This document shows positions 49,748 through 58,720 of a DNA stretch of 64,000 nucleotides, piece after piece. This DNA is from Rhizohabitans arisaemae (GTDB taxonomy: Bacteria; Actinomycetota; Actinomycetes; Streptosporangiales; Streptosporangiaceae). The stretch lies in contig NZ_BLRH01000029.1 of NCBI RefSeq assembly GCF_025996515.1, positions 434,001-498,000 of the forward strand, in the 5' to 3' direction. The notes under the pieces were generated by a model that did no database searches, had not been told where the DNA came from, and was given only the letters and a program-made list of their open reading frames with translations. Numbering within the stretch: position 1 is the stretch's first letter; every line of letters begins with the position of its first letter. The position numbers and the translations under genes were made by a program.

Positions 49748-50383
49748 GTGTCCGAAGTAGCCATCCCCGTCGAGCCGCGCAACGAGTTCGGCAAGGGCGC
49801 CGCCAGGAAGATCCGCCGCGCCGACAAGGTGCCGGCCGTCCTGTACGGCCACGGCACCGACTCGCGCCACCTCACCCTCCCGGGCCACGCGCTGATGATC
49901 GCGCTCCGTACCCCGAACGTGCTGATCAAGCTGAAGGGCCTCGAGGGCGGCGACGAGCTCGCCATCCCCAAGGGCGTGCAGCGGGACCCGATCAAGGGCT
50001 TCATCGAGCACATCGACCTGCTCCTGGTCAAGCGGGGCGAGAAGGTCAACGTGGAGATCCCGGTCACCGTCACCGGTGACGTCGTCGCCGGGGGCCTGCT
50101 CGACCAGCAGCTCATCCAGGTGGCCGTCGAGGCCGAGGCCACGCACATCCCGTCCGGTGTCGAGGTCGACATCACCGGGCTGGAGGTCGGCACCGCCGTC
50201 CTCGCGGGCGACCTGAAGCTGGCCCGCGGCGTGTCGCTCGTCGCCGACGCCGAGACCCTGGTGCTGCACGTGATCGCCGCGCCGACCGCCGAGCAGATGG
50301 AGGGCGAGGTCGCCGTCGCCGAGGAGGCCGAGGAGGCCGAGACCGCCGGCGAGGAAGCCGCGGAGGAGCAGCCCTCCGCCTGA
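49748..50383 (+). CDS. rplY: 50S ribosomal protein L25/general stress protein Ctc
   Basis: 211 residues from the GTG at 49748 with a TAGGAGA site. It binds 5S rRNA. The N-terminal L25 domain is [28 protein letters not shown], split here before [16 protein letters not shown], and the TL5/CTC C-terminal domain includes [17 protein letters not shown] and [14 protein letters not shown]. It ends in an acidic Glu/Ala tail, a common extension. It lies 86 bp before pth. Confidence 0.95.
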   Translation: MSEVAIPVEPRNEFGKGAARKIRRADKVPAVLYGHGTDSRHLTLPGHALMIALRTPNVLIKLKGLEGGDELAIPKGVQRDPIKGFIEHIDLLLVKRGEKVNVEIPVTVTGDVVAGGLLDQQLIQVAVEAEATHIPSGVEVDITGLEVGTAVLAGDLKLARGVSLVADAETLVLHVIAAPTAEQMEGEVAVAEEAEEAETAGEEAAEEQPSA

Positions 50384-50468
50384 CGACCGTGAGATGGACG
50401 GGGCGGCTCCGCGGGGCCGTCCCGTCTATCGTTTGGTACAGAGGTTGAGCCGAGGAGGGGACGTCGTC

Positions 50469-51065
50469 GTGGAGAGGTGGCTCGTCATCGGGCTCGGCAA
50501 CCCCGGGCCTCAGTACGCCGGCAATCGCCACAACGCCGGCTTCTTCGTGCTGGACGAGCTCGCGGGCCGGGCCGGCGGCCGGTTCAAGGCGCACAAGGCC
50601 CACGCCGAGGTGGTGGAGGGCAGGCTCGCGGACTCCCCGGTGGTGCTGGGGAAGCCCCGCTCGTACATGAACCTGTCGGGTGGGCCGACCAAGGCGCTGG
50701 CCGACTTCTACAAGGTGCAGCCCGACCATCTGATCGTGGTCCACGACGAGCTGGACATCCCGTACGGCGCGTTGCGCGTGAAGCTGGGCGGCGGCGACAA
50801 CGGGCACAACGGCTTGCGCTCGATCACCAAGGCGCTGGGCACGCGCGACTACGCACGCGTCCGGTTCGGGGTGGGGCGCCCGCCCGGCCGGATGGACCCG
50901 GCGGAGTTCGTGCTCCGGGATTTCGCCACTGCGGAGCGCAGAGACCTCCCTCTCCTGGTCGATCGCGCGGCGGACGTCGTCGAATCGCTCATCGGCCGGG
51001 GCTTGGCGGCGACGCAGAACGATTTCCACGCTGTGGACCTCTCGCCGGCCCGCCCGCCGCGCTGA
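50469..51065 (+). CDS. pth: Peptidyl-tRNA hydrolase
   Basis: 198 residues from the GTG at 50469, which has GAGGAGGGG upstream. Pth frees tRNA from peptidyl-tRNA that has dropped off ribosomes. Motifs: [20 protein letters not shown] (catalytic His), [31 protein letters not shown] (split at the Asp) and [13 protein letters not shown]. The last 77 bp overlap the convergent exonuclease gene. Confidence 0.95.
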   Translation: MERWLVIGLGNPGPQYAGNRHNAGFFVLDELAGRAGGRFKAHKAHAEVVEGRLADSPVVLGKPRSYMNLSGGPTKALADFYKVQPDHLIVVHDELDIPYGALRVKLGGGDNGHNGLRSITKALGTRDYARVRFGVGRPPGRMDPAEFVLRDFATAERRDLPLLVDRAADVVESLIGRGLAATQNDFHAVDLSPARPPR

Positions 51066-51639
51066 TTTTCTTCCAGCGCATGATGTTTTGAAATAGCTCC
51101 GCCTGCTCGACGGCGTCGTCGAGGGCATTGTGCGTGTGTTTATATGTTGATCGGATCTCCTCGGGCATCTGGCGTTTCGTGGCCCATCCGATGGGGACGT
51201 CGGCTTTTGCGGCGTAGAGCGTCTTGATATCCAGGCAGCGGGAATGGCCGAACGGTGATCCGGACTCGTTGAACGTGATGAAGTACCAGTACATCCACAT
51301 CCAGTCGAACGCCAGCGGATAGGCGACGAAGACGGGCTGCCGCTCCCGTCCCACGAGCCTGATCCAGGAGGCCGCGGCCGTCATGGCCTGCCGGGGGTCC
51401 TGGCCTTCGGCGATGAGCCGGTCCCGGTCCAGGCCGCTCACCGCGAGCGCCTCGGGGACGTAGTTCTCGCTGATGGGCTTGAGTTCCGCGTAGAAGGTCT
51501 GGGCGAGCGGATCCGAGGGGATGAACCGGGTCCCCTCCCGGGATCCCGCGACGGAGAGGCCGAAGCTGACCATCGAGTAGGGGCCGGGAATGGGACCGTC
51601 CGCCTCAATATCGGCGGAGATGTAGATTTCTGACTTCAC
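50989..51639 (-). CDS. 3'-5' exonuclease (DEDD family)
   Basis: 216 residues. The first acidic motif is [15 protein letters not shown]; the last is [16 protein letters not shown], giving the H-x(4)-D arrangement of the DEDDh family. The middle includes [19 protein letters not shown] with the second Asp. It may act on RNA or DNA ends. The C-terminal 25 residues are low complexity and lie antisense to the pth 3' end, so the functional domain may end earlier. Confidence 0.8.
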   Translation of the reverse strand: MKSEIYISADIEADGPIPGPYSMVSFGLSVAGSREGTRFIPSDPLAQTFYAELKPISENYVPEALAVSGLDRDRLIAEGQDPRQAMTAAASWIRLVGRERQPVFVAYPLAFDWMWMYWYFITFNESGSPFGHSRCLDIKTLYAAKADVPIGWATKRQMPEEIRSTYKHTHNALDDAVEQAELFQNIMRWKKISAAGGPARGPQRGNRSASPPSPGR

Positions 51640-51856
51640 CGAACCAACCTACCGTGTCCCCATCTTTCATACTCCCAAGTCCCGTGCTTAAGCGGTCCAT
51701 GCCATGCCACGACGGCGTTCTATGTGGTGTTAAGTCGATATTGCGATGGAGAAGGCCGCGGAGGTTTCTCGAATTCGCCGAGACCGGCGTTAAGCGCATC
51801 GTTAGTATTCCCAGGCCGCTGTGCGCAATCGCCGCCACCGGTGAATGGGAGGAGAC

Positions 51857-53344
51857 GTGTCCGGGAACCCGGGTGGGCTCGCGCCGCCGTGCGCGTGGCC
51901 GGAGGGACAGGTCAGGGGGGCGCGCCGCCGTACCGGATCCGTCCGCCGCCGCCCGCCCGACCTGCCGGACTGGGTCCGCCGATACCGGGCCGGAGCGCTC
52001 GCCGCGGACTTCGGCGCCGCGCTGGCCGGCGGAGTCGCCGCCCTCCTGCTGCGATTCGGCCCGGCCAACCACCTGTACGCGGTGACCACGCTGGCCCTGC
52101 CCTTCCTGTGGATCGGCGCCGTCGCGCTCAACCGCGCCTACGAGGTGCGGCTCATCGGCATCGGCTCCGATGAGTTCCGGCGCGTGGCGCACGCCGGGTT
52201 CATGCTCACCGCCGCCGTCGCGATCGGCGCCTACGTCACCAAGACCGACGTCGCCCGCGGCTACGTCGTCCTCGCCCTTCCGCTCACCGCCACGCTCACC
52301 CTCGGCGTCCGGTACGGCCTGCGGCGGCGTCTGCACCGGCGCCGGGCCCGCGGGCACTGCATGCGCCGGGTCGTGGCGGTCGGGCATCGCGCGGCGGTGG
52401 CGGACCTCGTCCGCCAGCTGCTGCGGGAGCGGTACCACGGAATGGAGGTCGTCGCGGTCTGCCTGCCCGCCGTCTCGGCCGCCGAGGACCCGGTGGCGGA
52501 CGTCGAGGTGCTCGGCGACTTCTCCGAGGTCCCCCTCGTGGCCGGCCAGGCGGCCGCCGACACGGTCGCGGTGCTGGCCTGCCCGGAGATGGACGGGCTG
52601 GCGCTGCGCCGGCTCGCCTGGCGACTGGAGAAGACCGGTACCGACCTGGTCGTGGCACCGGCGCTGATGGACGTCGCCGGTCCGCGGACCACGATCCGGG
52701 CGGTGGCCGGGCTTCCGCTGCTCCACGTCGAGCATCCCGAGCTCTCCGGCACCCGGCAACTGATCAAGACCCTCTTCGACCGCTGTACGGCCGCGCTCGC
52801 GCTGCTCGCACTGAGCCCGCTCCTGCTCGTCCTGGCGGTTGCCGTTCGGCTCTCCGGTCCGGGGTCGGTGCTCTTCCGCCAGGTCCGGGTGGGGCGGGAC
52901 GGCGCCGAGTTCACGATCTACAAGTTCCGGACCATGGTCGCCGACGCGGAGTCCTGGCGGGACGGGCTCCGCAGCGAGGGGGACGGTCCGCTGTTCAAGA
53001 TCCGCTATGACCCGCGGATCACCCCGCTCGGCCGGTTTCTCCGGCGCTGCTCCCTCGACGAGCTGCCGCAGCTGATCAACGTGCTGCGGGGGGACATGTC
53101 CCTGGTCGGGCCGAGGCCGCCGCTCCCGGAGGAGGTCGCCGGCTACGGGGACGACGTACGGAGAAGACTCGTGGTGCGACCCGGGATGACCGGGCTGTGG
53201 CAGGTCAGCGGCCGATCGGACCTCTCCTGGGAGGAGTCTGTACGGTTGGACCTGCGTTATGTTGAAAACTGGTCGCTCATGCTCGACCTCCAGATCTTGT
53301 GGAAGACCTGGTCGGCGGTCGCGCGTGGCGCGGGAGCATACTGA
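51857..53344 (+). CDS. Polyprenyl-phosphate sugar-1-phosphate transferase (exopolysaccharide initiating enzyme)
   Basis: About 495 residues; the GTG at 51857 is closest to GGGAGGAG, and an ATG at 51845 is the alternative. The N-terminal half has four TM helices plus a CoA-binding-like region (RVVAVGHRAAVADLVRQLL). The second half is the WbaP/PglC-type catalytic domain: a TM segment (LALLALSPLLLVLAVAVRLS), FRQVRVGRDGAEFTIYKFRT, LFKIRYDPRITPLGRFLRR, LDELPQLINVLRGDMSLVGP and GMTGLWQVSGRSDLSWEESV. It loads the first sugar phosphate on undecaprenyl phosphate. It opens a glycan and sulfation gene run. Confidence 0.92.
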   Translation: MSGNPGGLAPPCAWPEGQVRGARRRTGSVRRRPPDLPDWVRRYRAGALAADFGAALAGGVAALLLRFGPANHLYAVTTLALPFLWIGAVALNRAYEVRLIGIGSDEFRRVAHAGFMLTAAVAIGAYVTKTDVARGYVVLALPLTATLTLGVRYGLRRRLHRRRARGHCMRRVVAVGHRAAVADLVRQLLRERYHGMEVVAVCLPAVSAAEDPVADVEVLGDFSEVPLVAGQAAADTVAVLACPEMDGLALRRLAWRLEKTGTDLVVAPALMDVAGPRTTIRAVAGLPLLHVEHPELSGTRQLIKTLFDRCTAALALLALSPLLLVLAVAVRLSGPGSVLFRQVRVGRDGAEFTIYKFRTMVADAESWRDGLRSEGDGPLFKIRYDPRITPLGRFLRRCSLDELPQLINVLRGDMSLVGPRPPLPEEVAGYGDDVRRRLVVRPGMTGLWQVSGRSDLSWEESVRLDLRYVENWSLMLDLQILWKTWSAVARGAGAY

Positions 53345-53356
53345 AGGGCTACCGGC

Positions 53357-54121
53357 GTGCACACTCCTGACGATCACACCCTCGCCCGGGACCTGGCCGA
53401 GGAAGCCGGACGGCGACTGCTCCGGCTGCGCGAGGAACGGGGCTTCGGCGATCCGGGGACTTTGAAGGACACCGGCGACCTGACCTCGCACGAGTTCCTC
53501 ATGGAGTCCTTGGCCCGGCTCCGGCCGGACGACCGCGTCCTGTCCGAGGAGTCCGACCGGGCGGAGCGCATGGATCCCCGGCGCCTGACCGCGGACCGGG
53601 TCTGGATCGTGGACCCGCTCGACGGGACCCGGGAGTTCGCCGAGGAGGGCCGGAGCGACTGGGCGGTCCACGTCGCGCTCTGGGAACGGGGTCGGCTTAC
53701 CGCGGGCGCGGTCGCGCTGCCCGCCCAGGGCCGTACCCTCACCACCGCCGATCCGCCCAAGACACGTCCGATTCCGGACGGACCGGTACGGATCACGGTG
53801 AGCCGGAGCCGTCCGCCGGAGTTCGTCCGGCGGCTCGCCGAGTCGATCGGGGCGGAGCTGGTCCCCATCGGTTCCGCCGGAGCGAAGATCGCTGCGGTGC
53901 TCACCGGGGAAGTCGACGCGTACGTCCACGCGGGCGGGCAGTATGAGTGGGATTCCGCGGCCCCGGTCGCCGTGGCACAGGCCGGGGGATTCCACGCGAG
54001 CCGCGTCGACGGCGCGGCGCTCACCTACAACGAGGGTGACCCTTGGCTACCGGATATTCTGGTATCCCTACCCGGACTGGCGCCAATGTTGCTCGCCGGT
54101 ATCCGTGACCTGAACGACTAG
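53357..54121 (+). CDS. cysQ: 3'(2'),5'-bisphosphate nucleotidase CysQ
   Basis: 254 residues from a GTG with a GAAGGG site. The inositol-monophosphatase fold hydrolyses PAP, the toxic by-product of PAPS-dependent sulfotransferases. Metal-site motifs: LSEESD, RVWIVDPLDGTREFAEEGRS and AGGQYEWDSAAPVAVAQAGG (split after WDSAAP). Standing directly before cysD and cysN, it fits a sulfotransfer pathway that makes PAP rather than simple cysteine synthesis. Confidence 0.9.
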   Translation: MHTPDDHTLARDLAEEAGRRLLRLREERGFGDPGTLKDTGDLTSHEFLMESLARLRPDDRVLSEESDRAERMDPRRLTADRVWIVDPLDGTREFAEEGRSDWAVHVALWERGRLTAGAVALPAQGRTLTTADPPKTRPIPDGPVRITVSRSRPPEFVRRLAESIGAELVPIGSAGAKIAAVLTGEVDAYVHAGGQYEWDSAAPVAVAQAGGFHASRVDGAALTYNEGDPWLPDILVSLPGLAPMLLAGIRDLND

Positions 54122-54145
54122 CGGCGCACCCCCGGAGGAAACCCC

Positions 54146-55060
54146 ATGCTTCAGCGCGACTACACCACGTCGCAGCTCGATGTCCTCGAGGCCGAGGCGA
54201 TCCACATCATGCGGGAGGTCGCGGCCGAGTTCGAACGGCCGGTCCTCCTCTTCTCCGGCGGCAAGGACTCGATCGTCATGTTGCGGGTGGCGGAGAAGGC
54301 GTTCTGGCCGGCGCCGATCCCGTTTCCGCTGATGCATGTGGACACCGGGCACAACTTCCCCGAAGTGATCGAGTATCGGGATCACCGGGTGGCCGAGCTC
54401 GGGGTGCGGCTCGTGGTGGCGAGCGTGCAGGACTCCATCGACTCGGGCCGGGTCGTCGAGGAGACCGGCAGGCGGGCGTCGCGGAACCGCCTGCAGACCA
54501 CGACGCTGCTCGACGCGATCGAGGAGCACGAGTTCGACGCGGTCTTCGGCGGGGCGCGCCGGGACGAGGAGAAGGCGCGGGCCAAGGAGCGGGTGTTCTC
54601 GTTCCGGGACGACTTCGGCCAGTGGGACCCGAAGAACCAGCGGCCTGAGCTGTGGAACCTCTACAACGCGCGGATCCGCAAGGGCGAGCACATCCGCGTC
54701 TTCCCCCTGTCCAACTGGACAGAGCTGGATATTTGGGACTATATCCGGCGGGAAAAGATTGAGATCCCGTCGATCTACTTCTCCCACACCCGCAAGGTTT
54801 TCGACCGGGACGGAATGCTTCTCGCCGATTGCGAGTTCGTACAGCGCAGAGAGGACGAACCGCTGCGGGAGGCCGTCGTGCGTTACCGGACGGTGGGCGA
54901 CATGACCTGCACCGGGGCCGTCGCCTCGCGGGCGGGCACGATCGAAGAGATCATCGCTGAGATCGCCGCCACCCGGATCACCGAGCGCGGGGCCACCCGC
55001 GCGGACGACCGCGCCTCCGAGGCCGCCATGGAAGACCGTAAGAAGGAAGGCTACTTCTAA
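54146..55060 (+). CDS. cysD: Sulfate adenylyltransferase subunit 2 CysD
   Basis: 304 residues; GGAGGAAA precedes the ATG. CysD is the ATP-pyrophosphatase-type subunit that makes APS from sulfate and ATP. Motifs: RPVLLFSGGKDSIVMLRVAE (P-loop SGGKDS), PFPLMHVDTGHNFPEV, FGGARRDEEKARAKERVFSF, FPLSNWTELDIWDYI and YRTVGDMTCTG. The stop directly precedes the cysN ATG, so expression is coupled. Confidence 0.96.
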   Translation: MLQRDYTTSQLDVLEAEAIHIMREVAAEFERPVLLFSGGKDSIVMLRVAEKAFWPAPIPFPLMHVDTGHNFPEVIEYRDHRVAELGVRLVVASVQDSIDSGRVVEETGRRASRNRLQTTTLLDAIEEHEFDAVFGGARRDEEKARAKERVFSFRDDFGQWDPKNQRPELWNLYNARIRKGEHIRVFPLSNWTELDIWDYIRREKIEIPSIYFSHTRKVFDRDGMLLADCEFVQRREDEPLREAVVRYRTVGDMTCTGAVASRAGTIEEIIAEIAATRITERGATRADDRASEAAMEDRKKEGYF

Positions 55061-56323
55061 ATGGACATCTTACGATTCGCCACGGCGGGCTCGGTCGACG
55101 ACGGCAAGTCCACCCTGATCGGGCGGCTGCTGTACGACTCCAAGGCGATCTTCGAGGACCAGCTTGAGGCGGTCGAGCGGACCTCGCGGGACCGGGGCAC
55201 CGAGTACACCGACCTGTCGCTCCTCACCGACGGCCTGCGCGCCGAGCGGGAGCAGGGGATCACGATCGACGTGGCGTACCGCTACTTCGCCACGCCCCGG
55301 CGGAAGTTCATCATCGCCGACACCCCCGGGCACATCCAGTACACCCGCAACATGGTCACCGGAGCCTCGACCGCGGACCTGGCGATCGTGTTGATCGACG
55401 CACGCAAGGGCGTCCTGGAGCAGTCGCGGCGGCACGCCTTCCTCACCACGCTGCTGCGGGTTCCGCATCTGGTGCTCGCGGTGAACAAGATGGACCTGGT
55501 CGACTACTCCTCCGAGCGGTTCGAGGAGATCCGCGAGGAGTTCACCTCGTTCGCGGCCAAGCTGAACGCCCCCGACCTGACGTTCATCCCCATTTCCGCC
55601 CTGCACGGTGACAACGTGGTCTCCCGGTCGGAGAACATGCCGTGGTACAACGGCTCATCCCTCCTGCACCACCTGGAGAACGTGCACATCGCCTCGGACC
55701 GGAACCTGGTGGACGTCCGGTTTCCCGTGCAGTACGTCATCCGCCCGCAGAAGGCGACCAGCCCGGAGCTGCACGACTACCGCGGCTACGCCGGTCAGAT
55801 CGCCGGAGGCGTGCTCAAGCCCGGCGACGAGGTGATGCACCTGCCCTCCGGCCTGACCACGCGGATCGCCGCCATCGACACCTTCAACGGCTCGGTGCAG
55901 GAGGCGTTCGCCCCGATGTCGGTGACGCTCCGCCTCGAAGACGAGATCGACATCTCCCGCGGCGACATGATCTGCCGGCCGAACAACCGGCCGGAGACCG
56001 CCCAGGAGCTGGAGGCGATGGTCTGCTGGATGAGCGACACCGCACGGCTCGCCCCCCGGTCCAAGCTGGTCATCAAGCACACCACCCGGACGGCCCGCGC
56101 GCTTGTACGCGACCTCCACTACCGGCTGGACGTGAACACGCTCCACCGGGACGAGGCGGCGCCCTCGCTGGGCCTGAACGAGATCGGGCGGGTATCCCTG
56201 CGGGTGACCCAGCCGCTCTTCGTCGACGACTACGCCAGAAACCGGCTTACCGGCGGCTTCATCCTCATCGACGAGGCCACCAACGGGACCGTCGGCGCCG
56301 GCATGATCGTCGAGGCCCGCTAG
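55061..56323 (+). CDS. cysN: Sulfate adenylyltransferase subunit 1 CysN (GTPase)
   Basis: 420 residues. The GTPase subunit drives APS formation. G-motifs: GSVDDGKSTLIGRLLYD (G1), GITIDVAYRYF (G2), IIADTPGHIQYTRNM (G3) and LAVNKMDLVDYSSERF (G4); two EF-Tu-like beta-barrels follow. The length excludes a fused APS kinase domain, and no cysC is found nearby. Residues about 186-312 are duplicated 2,520 bp downstream at 58136-58515. Confidence 0.96.
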   Translation: MDILRFATAGSVDDGKSTLIGRLLYDSKAIFEDQLEAVERTSRDRGTEYTDLSLLTDGLRAEREQGITIDVAYRYFATPRRKFIIADTPGHIQYTRNMVTGASTADLAIVLIDARKGVLEQSRRHAFLTTLLRVPHLVLAVNKMDLVDYSSERFEEIREEFTSFAAKLNAPDLTFIPISALHGDNVVSRSENMPWYNGSSLLHHLENVHIASDRNLVDVRFPVQYVIRPQKATSPELHDYRGYAGQIAGGVLKPGDEVMHLPSGLTTRIAAIDTFNGSVQEAFAPMSVTLRLEDEIDISRGDMICRPNNRPETAQELEAMVCWMSDTARLAPRSKLVIKHTTRTARALVRDLHYRLDVNTLHRDEAAPSLGLNEIGRVSLRVTQPLFVDDYARNRLTGGFILIDEATNGTVGAGMIVEAR

Positions 56324-56635
56324 CCCCGACGCGGCGTGGCGGCTCCGCTGTCGAAGATCGGTAGACACGAGCACGTCGCTGACGAAGTGGCCAGTCGATC
56401 GGCGAAGCCTCACCCCTGATGGTGGAGAAGGCGTGTGGGGGCGAGTGCGGGTACGGCGAGCCGGCATCGTGTGGGCCGGATTCGGCGGCCGAGCCTGCAC
56501 ACCGCCCCTACAACGGTCAACGGAGCCCCGCTGAACAGTGATCTTGCCCGACACTGTTCCGGCGGGAGCTCCGTCGCCGTCTCGGCTGAGACGCATTCGC
56601 CTGATTGCTTCAGACGACATGGGCGTTGCCCGCGC
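56324..56635. other. Spacer between cysN and the secreted gene A
   Basis: 312 bp without a gene. Its right half (about 56517-56600) is partly conserved in unit B near 58605-58650, including the bases around CCGACACTGTTC. It therefore belongs to the duplicated unit. Confidence 0.5.
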
Positions 56636-57667
56636 TCAGCCTCCGCACGCCCGGTAGCCGAAGACGTTGTCGCGGAACTCGTACCGTTCGCGGGTCGTGA
56701 TCTTCCCGGTGGTGAGGTTGATCTCGAGGACGCGGATGGGACTCGGCGTGGTCAGCAACTCCTCTTGGATGTGCACGGTCAGCTTGTCGGCGGTGATCCA
56801 GTCGGTTGCGAAGACCGCTTGGTAGCCGTACTCAGGCACCTTGACCTTGACGTTCCTGATGCGCCTGCCTGTGGTCAGGTCGATGATCTCGACGGCGTCT
56901 TTACCTGCGGTTGCGGTGAGGTGCGCCACTGAGCGGCCGTCGGCGCCGAGTGCTAAGGGGGCGTAGCCGAGAAAGCTCGGTGGGATTTCGCTTTTCAGTG
57001 TCGCGCGTGCGAGCACCTCGCCGCGCAGTGAGTAGGAGATCAGCTCCAGCCGGTCGCCTTTGAGCGACCTCACGGTCAGGGCCTCGTCACCGTCGCCGCT
57101 GAACCCTTCGAACGAGGCTTTTCCGTCGGTGGGCGCTCTGTCGAGGACGCCGGTTGTGCCGGTCCCCGGTAGTTTGGCCAGCTTGACGGCCCGGTCGACG
57201 TTGAAGATCTGGGTGTTGACCGCCAGGTGGGTCCCGTTGTCCGAAAGTTGGAGGGCTACGTTGTCCGCCCGGGTGGGCAGTGCCTCTCTCGGCATGACGT
57301 ACACGTCGCCGCCCAGGTCTCTGACAACGATGCGGTGGTCGTTCGCCCGGATGTAGGCCACCCGTCGGCCGTTCCCGCTGATCGCGATCGCGGCCATCTC
57401 GGTGCGGATCGGCTTGCCCTTCTTGCTGCGGGCGTTGACCTGGGCGTCGTGGAGAATGATCTGCTTTCCGTTGCGCAGGGTGAGACGCCACGGCCCGCAC
57501 GCGTGCTGGGTGAGGACCTTGCAGCGGTCGAGCGTGGCGTGACGGATGGTGTTCTTTGTGTGGGGGTGGGTTTCCGCCCGCGTGGTGAGGGGTGTCGCGA
57601 CGGTCGCGACAAGGGTGAGTGCCACCGTGGTGAGAACGGTGGCCAGACGATCGAAGATCTTTGTCAT
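56636..57667 (-). CDS. Secreted beta-propeller-like protein, paralog A
   Basis: 343 residues from the ATG at 57667 with a GGGAGG site. A signal peptide (IFDRLATVLTTVALTLVATV, cleavage near TRA-ET) leads into repeated beta units of TolB/WD-like appearance: GNGRRVAYIRANDHRIVVRD, DNGTHLAVNTQIFNVD and ADGRSVAHLTATAGKDAVEI. Two cysteines sit near the N-terminus (CKVLTQHACGPW) and one at the end (ACGG). No catalytic residues are recognised. It is antisense to the surrounding sulfation genes. The first 61 and last 38 residues are nearly identical to paralog B, and the middle differs strongly. Confidence 0.75.
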   Translation of the reverse strand: MTKIFDRLATVLTTVALTLVATVATPLTTRAETHPHTKNTIRHATLDRCKVLTQHACGPWRLTLRNGKQIILHDAQVNARSKKGKPIRTEMAAIAISGNGRRVAYIRANDHRIVVRDLGGDVYVMPREALPTRADNVALQLSDNGTHLAVNTQIFNVDRAVKLAKLPGTGTTGVLDRAPTDGKASFEGFSGDGDEALTVRSLKGDRLELISYSLRGEVLARATLKSEIPPSFLGYAPLALGADGRSVAHLTATAGKDAVEIIDLTTGRRIRNVKVKVPEYGYQAVFATDWITADKLTVHIQEELLTTPSPIRVLEINLTTGKITTRERYEFRDNVFGYRACGG

Positions 57668-58135
57668 GCTGCCTCCCTGCACGCTTTGATGCGAACGGAG
57701 GGCTATTTGTTCGGCCCAAAAATCGGCGAGTCGCGGCCTGCCGGATGCTGCAGGCAATGCGGATCTAGAGCCGATGTCTTTTGGCTAGGTATAGCAATCA
57801 CAGTGCTCATTCGGATGCTTTTATCCTCTTTGGTGGCTTTGTTCAGTGTTGAGGCTGAGCCCGAGTGGCCACAGGTCTGCTGATAGGAGGGGTACGGGCT
57901 GTGCTCGGCCCATCGGGGTTGCCGCCTTCCCTGGCTCACTCGCACCGGGACTCCTTGAAACCTGGGGGCCGCGGCCCCCAGGCCGTATCAGACAGTCGTG
58001 AGAGCGATTTTGGTGGGACCGAAAAGGAAGATCAAGATTGGGGTTGGCGATTGGACGGATGTGTGCCGGGGGCGTCCTGGTCGCATCGTCGATGGAAAAT
58101 GTCTCCCCTTTAGCTGATATATCGGATTTGTCGAA
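57668..58135. other. Conserved upstream region of paralog A
   Basis: 468 bp without a gene, matching 59720-60181 along most of its length. The first 85 bp next to the start codon are almost identical in both copies and presumably hold the promoter. A palindromic hairpin at 57961-57982 is conserved in position with changed sequence. Confidence 0.6.
57961..57982. terminator. Perfect 22-bp palindrome, terminator-like hairpin (unit A)
   Basis: CCTGGGGGCCGCGGCCCCCA plus GG is a perfect inverted repeat. The counterpart in unit B (60009-60033) keeps the stem through paired substitutions. It could end transcription between the duplicated segments or structure a leader. Confidence 0.55.
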
Positions 58136-58546
58136 GTGGTCTCCCGGTCGGAGAACAGGCCGTGGTACAACGGCTCCTCCCTCCTGCACCATCTGGAGAA
58201 CGTGCACATCGCCTCCGACCGGAACCTGGTGGACGTCCGGTTTCCCGTGCAGTACGTCATCCGCCCGCAGAAGGCGACCAGCCCGGAGCTGCACGACTAC
58301 CGCGGCTACGCCGGTCAGATCGCCGGAGGCGTGCTCAAGCCCGGCGACGAGGTGATGCACCTGCCCTCCGGCCTGACCACGCGGATCGCCGCCATCGACA
58401 CCTTCAACGGCTCGGTGCAGGAGGCGTTCGCCCCGATGTCGGTGACGCTCCGCCTGGAGGACGAGATCGACATCTCCCGCGGCGACATGATCTGCCGGCC
58501 GAACAACCGGCCGGACAATGATCCTTGTGCTGTGCGTTCCCTCTAG
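58136..58546 (+). pseudogene. cysN internal fragment
   Basis: The duplicate of cysN codons about 186-312 (VVSRSENRPWYNGSSLLHHL to MICRPNNRP), lacking the GTPase motifs and the C-terminal barrel. After the break at 58515 the frame reads a few unrelated codons to a stop. Only six substitutions separate it from cysN over 380 bp, so it is recent or homogenised by gene conversion. It could not work as an adenylyltransferase subunit. Confidence 0.9.
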
Positions 58547-58720
58547 GGGTACAGACAGTACAACGATCAGAGGCCGGTCCAGCCCACCACCTCGATGGGT
58601 CCACGGAGCTCCCGGTGAACGGTGATCTTGCTCGACACTGTTCTCGCAGAAACCCCGTTGCCGTTTCGACTGCTGAGGCATTCGCCCGCTCAACCGGCCG
58701 ACGTCGGGTGTTGGCCGCGC

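Larger units (their letters stand above)
55616..58135. repeat. Tandem duplication unit A (2,520 bp)
   Basis: The unit spans the middle and end of cysN, the secreted gene A on the opposite strand, and its upstream region. Unit B starts at the very next base. The first 380 bp match unit B with six mismatches by my count, at a constant offset of 2,520. The unit end (GGATTTGTCGAA) recurs at 60170-60181. Confidence 0.85.

Noticed and set aside
57227-57883. Plus-strand frame opposite the secreted paralog A
   Set aside because: No motif, no ribosome site, and the minus strand has a signal peptide and a duplicated, conserved reading frame.
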